Source: Gadus chalcogrammus
Lineage: Eukaryota; Chordata; Actinopteri; Gadiformes; Gadidae
Direction: 5' to 3'
Assembly (NCBI RefSeq): GCF_026213295.1
Contig: NC_079431.1
Location: forward strand, 13,010,299-13,074,298
Length of the DNA: 64,000 bases
Shown in pieces: positions 45,240 through 56,538 of the stretch. The number at the start of each line of letters is the position of its first letter. Position 1 is the first letter of the stretch. The notes beneath the pieces were generated by a model that worked only from the letters and a program-made list of their open reading frames with translations, made no database searches and had not been told where the DNA came from. The translations under genes and the position numbers were made by a program.

Positions 45240-46180
45240 CTCAGTGTCGGCGCTAAGATTGGGCATTTTAATATTAAAAGTGCGAACTGTAACTTCAATT
45301 AGATAAAATAAATGAACAGGGAAAACGCATCACTTTGGTTGTGATGCATAGTAGGTTAGGCTTGGTCAATGCTCATTGGTTGCTAAGTAAACTTGTTACA
45401 ATTGATCCAACATAACGTTGAGCTGCAGCGTGCGGAATCCTGGTTTGAATCTAAAATAATATGGTAGACAGTTTGTCCGCCTATATCAAAGACAGTTTGC
45501 CTAATTACGATAATTGCTTAGCCTTTACACGCAAATGCACAAGCAAAAAGAAGGTTGCTTTGAAGTACAAGCAAGTATTTTATTTTCATGAATTTAAGAC
45601 AGTCCAGAAATTATAAATCATAAGCCTGATTGCGAGCAGGTGCCCGCAATCAGGCCCAATCCCCCCAGCTGATCCGGTGCGCTCCCAGCATGCCCATACT
45701 CCCCCTGCAGGCCAGACGCTGCACGTCAGCCCACAGTCACAATTTCTTAGAATCAAAGGTGAAAGTAGAAACGGTTGCCCAAAAGCTGTCATATTGTTAG
45801 AAATTTGTGCTTTTTGGCACGAAATAATTGAAATTATGTGTCCCAGATCACGAATTAATAGATTAAATGACGTGACAGTGTCAGATTGGGGAAATTTTCA
45901 CGCCCTTGTGAGCTGCTTTTAATCAGGTTAGGTTGGAAAAAAACTAACAAAACTAGACATCCTCGCACTCACACATGCGCTCGCTGTTGCTGCTTGCCTC
46001 ATTTAACTGTTGAATGGATACGTGAACGGCTTGGCGCACTTGCTTAGAAATATTTTCACAAACACCAGCGCAAGGAGATTGTCAAAATAAAAGCGTATAA
46101 TACAGCGATATACATAGATGCAGTTGGATCGGTCGCCAATCAATCAATGTATCGATCTACATCGATGGATCATTACACCC
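45240..46180. other. unassigned insert inside the BED-hAT remnant
   Basis: About 0.9 kb lacking transposase similarity between the N-terminal and central pieces. Its right end, inverted, reads TAGGGGTGTAATGATCCATC, which looks like a hAT-type terminus. I could not find the matching left end. Confidence 0.35.
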
Positions 46181-46284
46181 CTACTTGCTTGGCACACACG
46201 CTAAACCTAGTAGTGGGCAATGGACTAGAGGTGCGAAATATGACAATTAATAACATAAGCTTAAAGCAAAACAATTAGTGTCAG

Positions 46285-47515
46285 CAGGGCTCTATGCTAA
46301 CTTTTTTTTTCAGGAGCACTCATGCCCCTAAGTTAAAACATTTAGGAGCACAGGGAAAAAAATGGGGGCACAATAGGTTTTTGTTTAGAACATTTATTAG
46401 CGTGCAGAAATTGCACACACCAACAGAACCCACTTACTAAAGCAAAATTAAGACAAATAAATAGACAAGATTACATTCAGGCTACACAAAACAGCACCAA
46501 TTTCGGCTTCCACCGTACCAGGGTTATTGGGCTGGGTGTGATTTATATAGAACTCGGGCAGCGAGAATGCCTAGTGGACTCGATGTGTTTCACCACTGCA
46601 TCGCGTTTCAGATTAGGGTTCCCCGTTATAAACAGAGAGGAGCCTGCCATTGCCGATGGGGCTTCCTTACAAAATGTACAGAACATTTTCATGTTCTTAG
46701 CATCATAAACTAGCCACCCGAAATCCTTCAACCAGTCGGGGGTTGAATTTGTAGACTTTATCGTCTACCATAACAGCATTAACTTTCTCCACGCAGTCTA
46801 TTCATAATATTGTAATGACCACGGAAGAGGCAGTGAATGAAGTATTGATTAGACAGCGATTTAGATACCTAATAAACCGTTGGAACACACAAGACTGGTA
46901 ACCATAGCAACGTAGGTAAACAAACCCTGCTAAACCCTCCCGTAGCGCTCCCTGCGCTACGGCTATCCGGAGGAGCACAGAGCTTTTGGCCGTGATATTG
47001 TACATACAATACAATAATATTACATTATATACTATTCTATATAGAGCTCGGGGAGTCGCAAACGGCAGCAATCACTTTCTCCTCCATGCTGCGGTTCACC
47101 CCGGACTGCACTGCAGGGAGCGGTTGGCCGGTTGAAAACTGATTGGCTGTTACGTAACGCACGTCACTCAGTGGCCACGCTGTTGAACGCTGATTGGCTG
47201 TCATCACGCGAATGTCGCGGCAAAGTTTAAATATTTCAATCCACCTGAAATCCACGTGAACGCGCTCGCCCGTGCCGGGCAAAAGTGTCGCGCTGCAAAT
47301 GGAATCGCTGCTTTGTATGGAATCGTTTCGCCCATAGATATCATATAGGATCCTATGATGTCTATGGTTTTGCCCCTTCGCGTTTGGTGTGAACCGACAG
47401 TATAGTGCGCTGTGGAGAAGTCACTCGCACGCGTGCTCCTGTTTTGTTTTTCTCGTTCGCACGCCGAAATATTCAGTCGCAAATGCGAGTGAAATGGGCG
47501 CACTGTAGAGCCCTG
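46285..47515 (-). mobile_element. hAT element with exact 8-bp TSD
   Basis: Termini CAGGGCTCTATGCTAAC and, inverted, CAGGGCTCTACAGTGCG share ten bases. The TSD AGTGTCAG is at 46277-46284 and 47516-47523. It is 1.23 kb long. It is read here as minus because its only recognisable coding part (46543-46731) is on that strand. Confidence 0.9.
46543..46731 (-). pseudogene. TTF-type zinc-finger fragment of a hAT transposase
   Basis: A 62-codon minus-strand frame contains DFGWLVYDAKNMKMFCTFC, then HIESTRHSRC. The WLVYD..MFCTFC..H...H spacing is that of TTF/BED-like fingers at the N-terminus of ZNF862-like hAT proteins. The rest of the transposase is deleted, so the element is an internally deleted derivative. 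Confidence 0.6.
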
Positions 47516-47942
47516 AGTGTCAGTCTACAATCATTGATCAATTCATTTTGTTATTTCCATTCGTCTTAGCCAAGATGATCGACAATTTCAAAGCGCGCTT
47601 CAGTGAAAAAAAAACAAAAAAAACAACGAATGGATGCTTCTCAATGAAGCGGCTCTTCTGGACCCCCAGTTCAGACTCTTGGTTCACCTTTTGTCTGGGC
47701 AGAAACAACTCGTAATTGAAAATTTATCTGAGGAGCTGAGGTAAGCTGAGACCGATGGAAACTGTGCGCAAGAGAAGGAAGACATGGCTCCGGCCTTAGG
47801 TGCCATGGGAAACTTGTTTGGGGACATATGCAACTCTATCGACCCGGGCACACGCACCAATAATGGTATCCAGGAGCTTCAAAACGACATGACTGAACCC
47901 CCTCTCCCCATGGACAGCAACACCCTGTATTGGTGGAAAGAC

Positions 47943-48760
47943 TATTTTAACGGTCTGAAACGCAAGTGAGAAGCGCCAAGCGCAAGTAGCTTTGTGGGCG
48001 GTTGTATGGCGATGTCGCTATTTTACCGGCGCAATAAATGACTTTTGCGCCCGCGTGGAGCAGGCGGGAAAAGAACGCTCTGCGCCAGTTGCAAACTAGC
48101 AACGACCCATGCGCCAGTGATTAAGGCCCCGTCCGCACAAAGCCGAAACGGGTGAAACCGTTCCGGTTTCGATCTATCCGGTTTCGGAGTATCTCCGTAA
48201 AGACGGAGTCAAGCGAAACCGGGTAGATCTGTAGAAACGCTGTACACATGCCAGGCCCATAAGGGGCGCTGCTTCTGCTACAGAAATCCAGAAGAAAATT
48301 AAATAAGAGGCGAGCATGCGCATAAAGGCTGCTTCCCGAACCACTAACAACACAAACAAACAGTCAACAGTCTCAATAAATAATGGCTTAGCAACCCAAC
48401 AAGGGACATGATCTGCTGCAGAACAATTACAAGCCTGTGGTCCGCCATCATCTTTGTTGTTGTGAGTTCTGAGACTCCGCGGGCTTAACAGTCATTGGCA
48501 GGAGGGTCGAGGGGTGGGGCGATGACGTCATGTTTCACGGTTTCAGTCGGTTTCAGGCGTCCACACGAATCCAAAACGATCCGGGTTGATTTGAAACCAC
48601 CTCCGAGGGTGGTTTCAGAAGTTTACGGTTTCGGTCAGCGGATTCGCCAGCTTCGTGTGGACGGAAGGCCGAACCGTACAAGACCTTTGCGGTTTCGCCA
48701 TGAAATCGGCTTCGTGTGGACGGGGCCTAAGTCAATTGCGCCGGATGCAAGATAGGGCCC
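47943..48760 (-). mobile_element. GGGCCCTAT-type DNA transposon, copy 3 (inverted, carries a MITE)
   Basis: It starts TATTTTAACGGTCTGAAACG and ends GGATGCAAGATAGGGCCC, the reverse of copies 1 and 2. The uninterrupted host sequence survives at 62821 (GAGACTAAGGCTGC), so insertion into GACTAAGGC is clear. The right flank keeps TAA. On the left the terminal GGGCCC and one TAA are deleted. Only about 215 bp of the element remain besides the nested MITE. Confidence 0.75.
48125..48727 (+). mobile_element. 603-bp inverted-repeat MITE, copy A (TAA target)
   Basis: Ends GGCCCCGTCCGCACAAAGCCG and, inverted, GGCCCCGTCCACACGAAGCCG differ at two bases. The flanking TAA repeats are at 48122-48124 and 48728-48730. 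The empty site is in copy 2 of the surrounding element (CAGTGATTAAGTCA when inverted, near 29270). The 3-bp TAA target suggests PIF/Harbinger. No transposase inside. Confidence 0.85.
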
Positions 48761-48978
48761 TAAGGCTGCAACAAATACCCGCTGCTCTCACCATTGACCC
48801 ACAAATACCTGTGTGTGCCAGGCACGTCTGTGCAGGTAACATCGTGAATAAAAAGAGAGCCGCATTTGATCCAGATCAAGTTGATAGACAACATTGAGGA
48901 ATGAATTTCTTGTGACATTATAGGCCTTACTCCTGCTGCTGTCTGCTGTTTAGTTGTCACGTTATTGTTTGCGCTGTG

Positions 48979-48994
48979 CGGGGGGGGGGGGGGT
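48979..48994 (+). repeat. G homopolymer run
   Basis: Run of about 13 G within the hAT 3' remnant; length likely unreliable in any assembly. Similar runs are near 35490 (G), 51529 (C) and 63031 (G). Confidence 0.9.
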
Positions 48995-49439
48995 ATATTT
49001 TGAATATATAGAATATATTCGAAAAGTTTGCTTGATAGTCGATATCCGAATCATCTCAAAAGAGACAGCGAGAGAAGGGCCGTACTATTCCCCCAGGCAA
49101 ACCCGGCATTTGCCTGGAGCCCCAGGCCCCATAGAAGGCCTTTTGGGGCCAACAAAATGCCCCAATACATATATTATGTCCCCATATTTATTGTTTTCAG
49201 AACAATATCTTCATAATAGTAGCGTAGGGATGTCTAACTACTCATACTCTTACTGAACTACTCAGTTCAGTCTGAACTACATTGACTATTCCTTGTTACG
49301 CACATCACGCTCATCACGCGTATGCGGAAATGATGTAAAATTCAAAACAGTAAGCAGTAAGAGATAAATCCAGTGAGAAATTAAGCGATCGTACAAAAGC
49401 GGGTCACAGAAAAAGAAGAAGAAAGACCAAAGGCTTTGG

Positions 49440-50680
49440 CTCAGCCAGCCGAGATGCTAATGACGTTAATGTGTGTTAACAAACTGACGGAGATGATGCA
49501 CAACTGGCAGTGAGTATTTCTCCCTCTGCTTCTTCCACTTCGGTTATTGATTATGATGACAATAACGATAACAATGACAGCGACTGCGAGACACACATTC
49601 TTGTGGATGACTGAGCACTCTGGCCCAAGCTGCTCACTGATAGAGAGCGCTGATTGATAGTCAAATTGGGGTCAGTCCAGGTCGAAGATCAAGAGCAGAC
49701 CGTGTTTTTTGCCTTTGTTGTCGCTTTTCGTAAAACAAAAACAATTGAGTGAGGAAGGATTTAAAGACTTGAAAAACCTTGCAATACATTTAATTTAAAC
49801 CATGAAAGGTCTGAAGAGCACAGGAAAAATGCTGATAGCTGGAAGCAGCACTCACATCAGCTTGAGACAGAAACAACAATAGATCAACATAATCAGTACA
49901 TAATTGAAGTAGAAGCAAAACGCTGGAATGAGATTTTATCAAGGTTACTGGCAATTATCAACATCCTGTCAGTGGCCACTCTGACAAACTTTATCAACCA
50001 GGCAACTGTCATTTCTTGGGTCAGTTTCAGTTAATGGCTCAGTTTGACCCTGTGATGCGGTCTGTTGCAGCGTCTCTACACTCTCTTCAGCTCCTCAGTA
50101 CATCGCTGGACAATCCTTAAGGACCATGTGTAGACCTTCACCGTAAAGGCACTGTCTACAATGAGGTGGGAATGTTGAATTGAAGCTGTCAAAGCTGTTT
50201 AGTATCAGTTGCCTGATAAAAGGCGTTGACTGTGCTAGAGGACCATGCCAAGGAAAAGAGGGATGCAGGAGTTGCCTTGTCAGCTAGAGGAATCTTCAAG
50301 GAGATGCAGACATGGCCTTTTCTGGTAAGCATCATTGTATGGTACAATGTTTTGTACCAGATCAACAAAGTAAGCAAGCTTCTACATAGCCCCGCAGTGT
50401 CAGTTGCTACACTCAGGATACACTCAGGCAGCCTGTAACTGCAGTTACAGGCTTCTTACAGGAATTCAGAGAAACAGGATTTTTATCTCAGTTGAAACTG
50501 ATGCCAGGGAAATTGCAGAGGAGATTGAGGTAAAAATTGGCTGGCCCGAGGTCCGAAAGAGAAGAGCAAATATACAGTTTGAATACAAAGGAGGAGCGGA
50601 AACACAGGGTACAGCAGAAGGGATATTCAAATGAGAAGTTTTTCTTCCTCTTGATACAGCCCTGGTCAGTGTCAAAGAAA
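49440..50680 (+). pseudogene. ZMYM1-like hAT transposase, N-terminal part
   Basis: Broken-frame similarity includes an acidic N-terminal stretch (near 49550-49600), WPKLLTDRER-like near 49625, LYQPGNCHFLGQFQ and MAQFDPVMRSVAASLHSLQ near 49990-50090, then FRETGFLSQLKLMPG near 50466-50515 and a Lys/Arg-rich part near 50555-50660. The matching C-terminal part lies at 57423-57690, on the far side of the DIRS element, so the DIRS was inserted in this transposase. Stops and frame changes show it was dead or has died since. Confidence 0.65.
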
Positions 50681-50836
50681 GGTTATTTTTCTAACTTCCC
50701 TCTGTGTTTCACTATGGGAATCGCCTAGGCGTGACCTACTACTGGAAGCTCCAATTGCACCACGTCTGTCCTTGACAGACAGGTTGGACTGTGCCACAGG
50801 GTCCCGCCCCCTGCACTTATACAGTCGACCCGCCCT

Positions 50837-52354
50837 CAGTGTTGCCAGATTGGGCGGTTTTCCGCCCAATTGGGCTTCTTTTGTTTACGTCAGGCGGGGA
50901 AAAAATACCTTGGGCGGGTGTATACAATTTGGGCTGCTTCTGTCCACATTTGGAGAGTTTTTATTATTGTGAAAAATATTTATAATATTATTATTATATA
51001 AATGTGGCGTACATAGCGTTAATATGGCGAATGGAAAGGAATTTGCGAGAAATATGGTCACGTAAATAAAATATACAAACAAACAGAGCTTTGTCTCCCC
51101 GCGACCTTGTATTGATTGAGTCTAAAATGTTCTCATATTTTGTTCTACATCACAATTGCAAGCTTTAATAAAGTATTGTTTTTACCTACCATTACGAGTC
51201 TTGTTTGGTCTAGTAGGGAATTCGCACAATGGTGATTCACTCCTTATTATCTATGTTATTAGCGCTACTTGGAAGACGCCATTTAATTCTTACTGCACCC
51301 CATTATGTATTAAGGATATTTATGAAAAAAAGGCACATATGTGCTTTATATTAATATTTACACTTAACCTGGGCAATTTCGTATTTTTTTATTATTTTAA
51401 TCTGCATAATTTCAATTGGCAATTTGACCATGACGTCAGTTCAGCAAAAGTTCAAAAAGTAAGGTTACTAAATTGTATAACCCATCACAAAATTTCGGCA
51501 AATGAGATGTTTTTACCTAATGTTGTTACCCCCCCCCCCCCCCCCCTCTTCCCTGACCCCAACGGTACAGCCTTCGAAGCTCTCGTCTTTTCGCATCGGA
51601 GACAGAGCATGCTTTTGCCGGTGTTATCAAGCTGTTTTTGAATGGCGATTCTCCATAATGGCAAGTAAGAGACAACAAGAATCTGGTGATGAAAAGCGAA
51701 AGAAAAAAAAACGTAGCAAACCATCACCATTATTATTATCGTTATTTTTAATAATGTTATTATTACTATGTAATATAAATCTTCAGAGACAGCCATGTAA
51801 ATATGCAAATATAGCCTTTTGGCTTAAGTTTTAATCACTGCGGGCCGATTATCAGACTGACGTTCGATGGCGGGACAAACCGACAAATATAGAATCAAAG
51901 GGGGGGGTTACAGGGGGTTCTTTTCAAAGGTGGATTTCTCTCTGCAAAGTGGCTGTGCATTAAAAGCCTATTCTGACGCCAGTATTTTAATATAATGTTT
52001 CATATAATTATTCGTATTTTTATTTTTTTATTTTATATGCAAACTGGCCCATCTCTCCGCGACCCCCCTGACGGTGGGTCGCGACCCCCAGTTTGGGAAC
52101 CGCTGCATTAGCCTATGGTTGATTTACTGCGCTCTTGTTGATTGCAATTTTCAAAAACCTATTTATCTTTCATTTATATGTGGTTATTTGATGCAGATAT
52201 GAAGCTCTGGATGTGTTTTCTATTGTATGTCTTATGATTTTACGGGTTTACATGGGTGTCTGGCAACTTCGTGGTTTGGGCGGGTTTTTATTGGAGTGGG
52301 CGGGTTCTAAGATGTGATTGGGCTGGAAACTGTCAATCTGATCTGGCAACACTG
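50837..52354. mobile_element. hAT-type insert with exact 8-bp TSD and an empty site
   Basis: Inverted ends CAGTGTTGCCAGAT (14 bases identical). The TSD CCCGCCCT is at 50829-50836 and 52355-52362. The DIRS right arm near 57301 (GACCCGCCCTCCTCAAATC) shows the undisturbed target. The interior has short unassigned frames. Near 52085-52106 lies another hAT-like end that reads, inverted, CAGCGGTTCCCAAACTGGGG, so a further element may be nested. Confidence 0.88.
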
Positions 52355-52721
52355 CCCGCCCTCCTCAAATCATTCTCGCTTTCGTTCCATGAGAAAGCCA
52401 CTCAAGCTCCCTCAGCTCATCTAGGTTAGCTTTAAACTGCTTAACAGTTCACGGACGGGCCGTCAAGGATTCCGTCGTCGAACGCAGTCGTAGGCTTCGT
52501 AAGAAGCTATCTATTATTACACCCGCCGGGCAGTGTCCTCGTAAAGGCGAGCTGCTTTCTCCGGTTCTCCTGTATTTGTTTGCAGGTGTTGATGGTTACG
52601 GTATAGCTTATCGGCTAACGCGTCAAGGCGAGCTTACCGCGGCACAGTTAACATTAGCTTGTTGGCTGAGCCAACACACCCAGAGTGTAACAAACGCATC
52701 ACGGCGAGTGAACTCTGCGCT

Positions 52722-53405
52722 ATGCCTTCGTCCGCCACCTCCGCCAAAGGGTCGGAGCCGAAGGCTAAGGAGGCTGTATCCCGCCTGTGCATCGCTTCAT
52801 GTGGAGCCTCCATATCAGGCCGGGACCCCCACCCCATGTGCATAGCGTGTATGGGCATTAAACACGCTCAAACTTCGCTAGCGGACCTGCATTCACTGTG
52901 CATCGATGCTGGAGAAAATTCTAGAAAGGAGGCTAAGAAAGTTCAGGGCTGTGGCCGAGTCATGGCACTCGCAGTCTCAGGTGAGAGAGCGTTGTGGCTC
53001 AGTCTCTCCGGACTGAGTTACGCGCAGAAAGCCGAGGTCATGGATGCTGCATATGACCCAACCAAGGGTCTGTTTGGTCCAGCGCTGGAGAAAATGAGAG
53101 AGACCAGCACTCTCAGGAAACAGGAAGGAGAGGCTTTCGATCTCTGCCTTCCCCGAAAACAGGCTCCCCGCCCACCCCAACCAGCGAAGTCAGGCTTTGC
53201 GGCCGCTGCAGCGGCAGCAAGGGGAAAACAAGGGGGAAGCAGGCCTCAGAGAGCTTACAGACCAGCCCACACAGCTGGCCCACAGGCCAACCAACAGCCT
53301 AGGTCAGAGAACCTAAGGCCATGGGGCAAACACTCCTTCGCTGCTGCGGCAGCCAGGAACCACTCTCCCCACCCCGGGGATTGGAAGAAGAAGCGTGCAA
53401 CCTAG
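52722..53405 (+). CDS. DIRS gag-like ORF1
   Basis: 227 codons from ATG 52722 (a longer frame opens at 52659). It has a Cys/His-containing N-terminal part (RLCIASCGASISGRDPHPMC, then IACMGIKHA), a middle with LSLSGLSYAQKAEVMDA, and a basic, Ala- and Pro-rich tail (PPQPAKSGFAAAAAAARGKQ, PHPGDWKKKRAT). This is the usual style of fish DIRS ORF1. It binds element RNA in related retroelements; here the role is inferred. The frame is intact. Confidence 0.7.
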   Translation: MPSSATSAKGSEPKAKEAVSRLCIASCGASISGRDPHPMCIACMGIKHAQTSLADLHSLCIDAGENSRKEAKKVQGCGRVMALAVSGERALWLSLSGLSYAQKAEVMDAAYDPTKGLFGPALEKMRETSTLRKQEGEAFDLCLPRKQAPRPPQPAKSGFAAAAAAARGKQGGSRPQRAYRPAHTAGPQANQQPRSENLRPWGKHSFAAAAARNHSPHPGDWKKKRAT

Positions 53406-53902
53406 CACTCCCAGCTTCTCTCTCTCCCCCTCCCATGAAGAAAAGAAAGCTTTGGAGGGTAGGGCAAAGCCCCAAGTTCCATGGTTCAGGGACCTGGAGT
53501 CCTGGATATGTTCAAGTTCTCCAGGGGCCCTTTCTCAGTCTCTCTCGCCTAACGTTTAGGGCGAACTGAGACAGGGGCAGTGGTTGACACAATGCCACCA
53601 AGCATTTTCCCAGTGTCACCAGACATTTTCACTCTTTTTAAACATGGAAACAATAAACCCTGCATTTTCACAACCAGGCCCAGAGCCAAGGGTGAAATGT
53701 ACAAAAAAAAAAGAAAAAAACTTGGTCCCTGCCCCCCATTCCCATCCTGTGAGGGCAGACCTCTCCCCTTTCGTCCCGAGGGTGACGTTGTTGAAGTGCG
53801 ATCACATGGGCACGCTCGCTACGCGAGTGGAACAGTAACGCGCATGCGCAGTTCACCCGTGGATCCTGTCTACGCTTTCCCAGGGTTAGACTGCAGTTTG
53901 CT

Positions 53903-55353
53903 ATGAAACCACCCAGATTCAACGGCCTGTTCGTTTCTATGGCCAGTGGGGATTCGGCGCGAATCCTAGAGGACGAAATATCGTCCCTGCTGCGAAAACA
54001 AGCGATCAGGGCTGTCCCGAACGAGCAAGCCCAACAGGGTTTTTACTCCCGTTATTTTCTCATTCCAAAGAGAGGGAGCTCGTCCCTTCGCCCCATATTA
54101 GATCTCCGTGTGTTAAACAGACACCTGCGCAAATACACGTTCAGGATGTTAATACACAAAGTGCTCCGTCGTTCAATCCGTCCAGGGGATTGGTTTGTAA
54201 CGATCAATCTCTCAGACGCATATTTTTACATTGCCATCTATCCCGCGCACCGGAAATTTCTCCGGTTCACGTTTCAGAACAGGGGTTACGAATACCAAGT
54301 AGTCCCGTTCGGGCTATCGTTGGCCCCGAGGGTGTTCAGCAGGTGTGTGGAGGCAGCACTGTCACCGCTAAGAAACAGGATTTTCTTAGCGGTATCAGAA
54401 TATTCTCTTATCTGGACGATTATCCGACTCAGAGATTCCACTACGGTTGTAAATCATCTGAGGACTCTGAGATTCAGCATAAATTGGGAAAAGAGCCATG
54501 TGGACCCCGCACAATGTGCGGAATATTTTGGTCTCCACATAAACTCTCGCTCTTATCGCGTCACACTATCAGAGAGGAGACTAATGTCTCTCATGCTGTG
54601 TCTCTCCCTCTTCAGGCAGGCATAGACCGTATCGTTCAGGTTATGCCTACGCCTACTTGGCTTTATGGCTTCGGTGATATCAGTAGTACATTTGGGGCTT
54701 CTGATGAGAGATTTTAAGCGCTGGGTCACAGCACTACGTCTGTGCTCCCGTCGCCACCTGAATCGCAAGGTGAAAGTAACACCAGCGTGTGTTACCGCTC
54801 TCCGCCCGTGGTCGGTGCGCACGGTTCGTCCAGGGTAACCATGACAACGGATGCGTCCTTGTCAGGGTGGGGTGCGACAATGATGGGCAGAGCAGTGAAC
54901 GGCACCTGGAGCCACAATCTAGCCCAGGCTCACATAAACCTCCTAGAACTTTGGGCAGTGTTCCTTGCTCTAAAACACTTCCTACAATTTATCCAGGGAC
55001 GCCATGTCTTGGTAAAGACAGACAATTCCACTGTAGTGGCATACATTAACCGGCAGGGCGGCACTCGCTCACTGAAACTACATGAGTTAGCTCGAGAAAT
55101 TATATTTTGGAGCAGCACCAGGCTCCTATCCCTTCGGGCGACACATGTACCAGGTGTACTGAAGAGAGGAGCAGATCTTATGTCCAGAGGAAACCCCCTG
55201 TACGGGGAGTGGACTCTTCAACCGCAGGTTGTGGGACAAATATGGCGGAGATACGGCTTGGCAGCCGTAGATCTCTTCGCCCCGCGGGAAAACATTCAGT
55301 GCCCGTTGTTTTTCTCCCTGTCAGACGTAAAGGCTCCCCAATATATACAATAA
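53903..55353 (+). pseudogene. DIRS reverse transcriptase and RNase H, frame-shifted
   Basis: RT motifs are seen at 53960-54620: SRYFLIPKRGSSSLRPILDL, INLSDAYFYIAIYP, FGLSLAPRVFSRCVEA. The catalytic YLDD box (SYLDDYPTQ) is in a different frame near 54400-54425 from the sequences on both sides, so a compensated frameshift spans it. RNase H follows at 54840-55180 (MTTDASLSGWGATMMG, INLLELWAVFLALKHF, VKTDNSTVVAYINRQGGTRS), in the frame 54742-55353. The region between this and the recombinase (55330-55390) is AT-rich and seems deleted; the methyltransferase-like domain of many DIRS elements is not visible. Confidence 0.8.
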
Positions 55354-56489
55354 TAATACAACTAAAAAATAATACAACTACTGGCGGGAGACCCATGGCC
55401 CCTTCCCCTGCGCAGGGATCTCCTTTCCCAAGCGGGCGGGGAGATTTACCATCCGCACATGGATCGCATAGCACTCTGGGCTTGGCCCGTGAGAGGTGGA
55501 ACCTGAATGCGGCAGGCCTGCCTGCACAGGTCGTTGACACAATTCAGAATGCAAGGGCCCTTTCCACTCGCCGGCTCTACAGTGGCAAGTGGCGGGTTTT
55601 TGAGGACTGGTGCGACTCGAGGCACGCCATTCCAAATCAGTGTTCCGTGGTGGACCTACTGTGTTTCCCACAGGGATTACTGGAAAAGGGTAAGGCCTTT
55701 TCCATGATTAAAGTGTACTTGGCGGCCGTCTCAGCTTGTCATGTTGGCTTTGGGGATAAGCCTGCAGGGCAGCGTCGCAAGCTCCCAGTTTCCAGGCCCC
55801 TGCTCCCTTTGTGGGATTTATCGGTGGTGCTGGATGCCCTGTCTCATCACCCATTTGAGCCGTTGGAGGCAGTGGGGATGAAGTTTGTGTCGCTGAAAGT
55901 GGTGTTGCTCTTAGCTTTAACCACAGCTAAGCGTGTGAGTGATTTACAGGCTTTGTCTATCTGTCCTTCCTGCTTGCAGTTTGCTCCGGGGATCTCCAAG
56001 GTCTGCCTGGGGCCCAAACCGGCCTTTGTGCCTAAGGTGGTTGAGTCGACCTATAGGTGTCTCACGGTGGAACTGTCGGCGTTTCACCCGCCTCTGTTCT
56101 CCTCTGCGGAGGAGCAGAGACTCAATACATTATGCCCGGTGCGGGCCCTACATGTATATGTGAGTCGGTCAGCTGCTTTTAGGAAAGGGGATCAACTGTT
56201 CGTGTCTTGGGCCACTCCCCATAGAGGCAAGCCTTTGTCCCGCCAGAGGCTATCCCACTGGATTGTAGAGGCTATATCAATTGCTTATGAATGTAAGGGC
56301 TTGAGGGCCCACTCCATAAGGGGTATGGCTACTTCATGGTCCTTATTCAGGGGAGTGTCAGTACATGACAATTGTGCTGCGGCGAGCTGGGCTACGCCTC
56401 ACACCTTTGTTAGGTTTTATAGGCTGGATGACTCAGGGCCTTCTGTTTCTCAAGCCGTGCTGGAGACGATCTCAACAGACTCAAAGTGA
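55107..56489 (+). CDS. DIRS tyrosine recombinase, long intact frame
   Basis: An open frame of 460 codons; the recognisable recombinase starts at about residue 130 (LNAAGLPAQVVDTIQNARAL). A core-binding part holds STRRLYSGKWRVFEDWC. The catalytic part has LALTTAKRVSDLQAL (first Arg), HSIRGMATSW (the His-x-x-Arg box) and FVRFYRLD, with the presumptive nucleophile Tyr. These are the R..HxxR..Y residues of the family. It would insert the circular DNA product of reverse transcription. The first 90 residues overlap the RNase H frame and are probably not native. It is the least decayed transposon gene in the window, although its element is not intact. Confidence 0.8.
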   Translation: MEQHQAPIPSGDTCTRCTEERSRSYVQRKPPVRGVDSSTAGCGTNMAEIRLGSRRSLRPAGKHSVPVVFLPVRRKGSPIYTIIIQLKNNTTTGGRPMAPSPAQGSPFPSGRGDLPSAHGSHSTLGLARERWNLNAAGLPAQVVDTIQNARALSTRRLYSGKWRVFEDWCDSRHAIPNQCSVVDLLCFPQGLLEKGKAFSMIKVYLAAVSACHVGFGDKPAGQRRKLPVSRPLLPLWDLSVVLDALSHHPFEPLEAVGMKFVSLKVVLLLALTTAKRVSDLQALSICPSCLQFAPGISKVCLGPKPAFVPKVVESTYRCLTVELSAFHPPLFSSAEEQRLNTLCPVRALHVYVSRSAAFRKGDQLFVSWATPHRGKPLSRQRLSHWIVEAISIAYECKGLRAHSIRGMATSWSLFRGVSVHDNCAAASWATPHTFVRFYRLDDSGPSVSQAVLETISTDSK

Positions 56490-56538
56490 TATTTGCTGCA
56501 TGGCTTCGGGAGACATATGCAATACGGGAGTGGTCTAT

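Larger units (their letters stand above)
44958..48920 (+). pseudogene. BED-type hAT transposase, fragmented by later inserts
   Basis: Pieces of one protein in order and orientation: an N-terminal BED-finger region (VWKGFGFFTVDGKNSDKGRC-like, near 44985-45050, frame-shifted); CLAHTLNLVVGNGLE near 46186-46230; MIDNFKARFSEK and LNEAALLDPQFRLLVHLL at 47574-47690; LFGDICNSIDPG and EPPLPMDSNTLYWWKDY at 47814-47943; then, past an insert, IPVCARHVCAGNIVNKKRAA and DPDQVD near 48800-48885, the C-terminal dimerisation domain. Separating pieces are 45240-46180 (unassigned), the hAT at 46285 and element copy 3 at 47943. A second copy of the C-terminal part lies at 62711. Dead. Confidence 0.75.
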
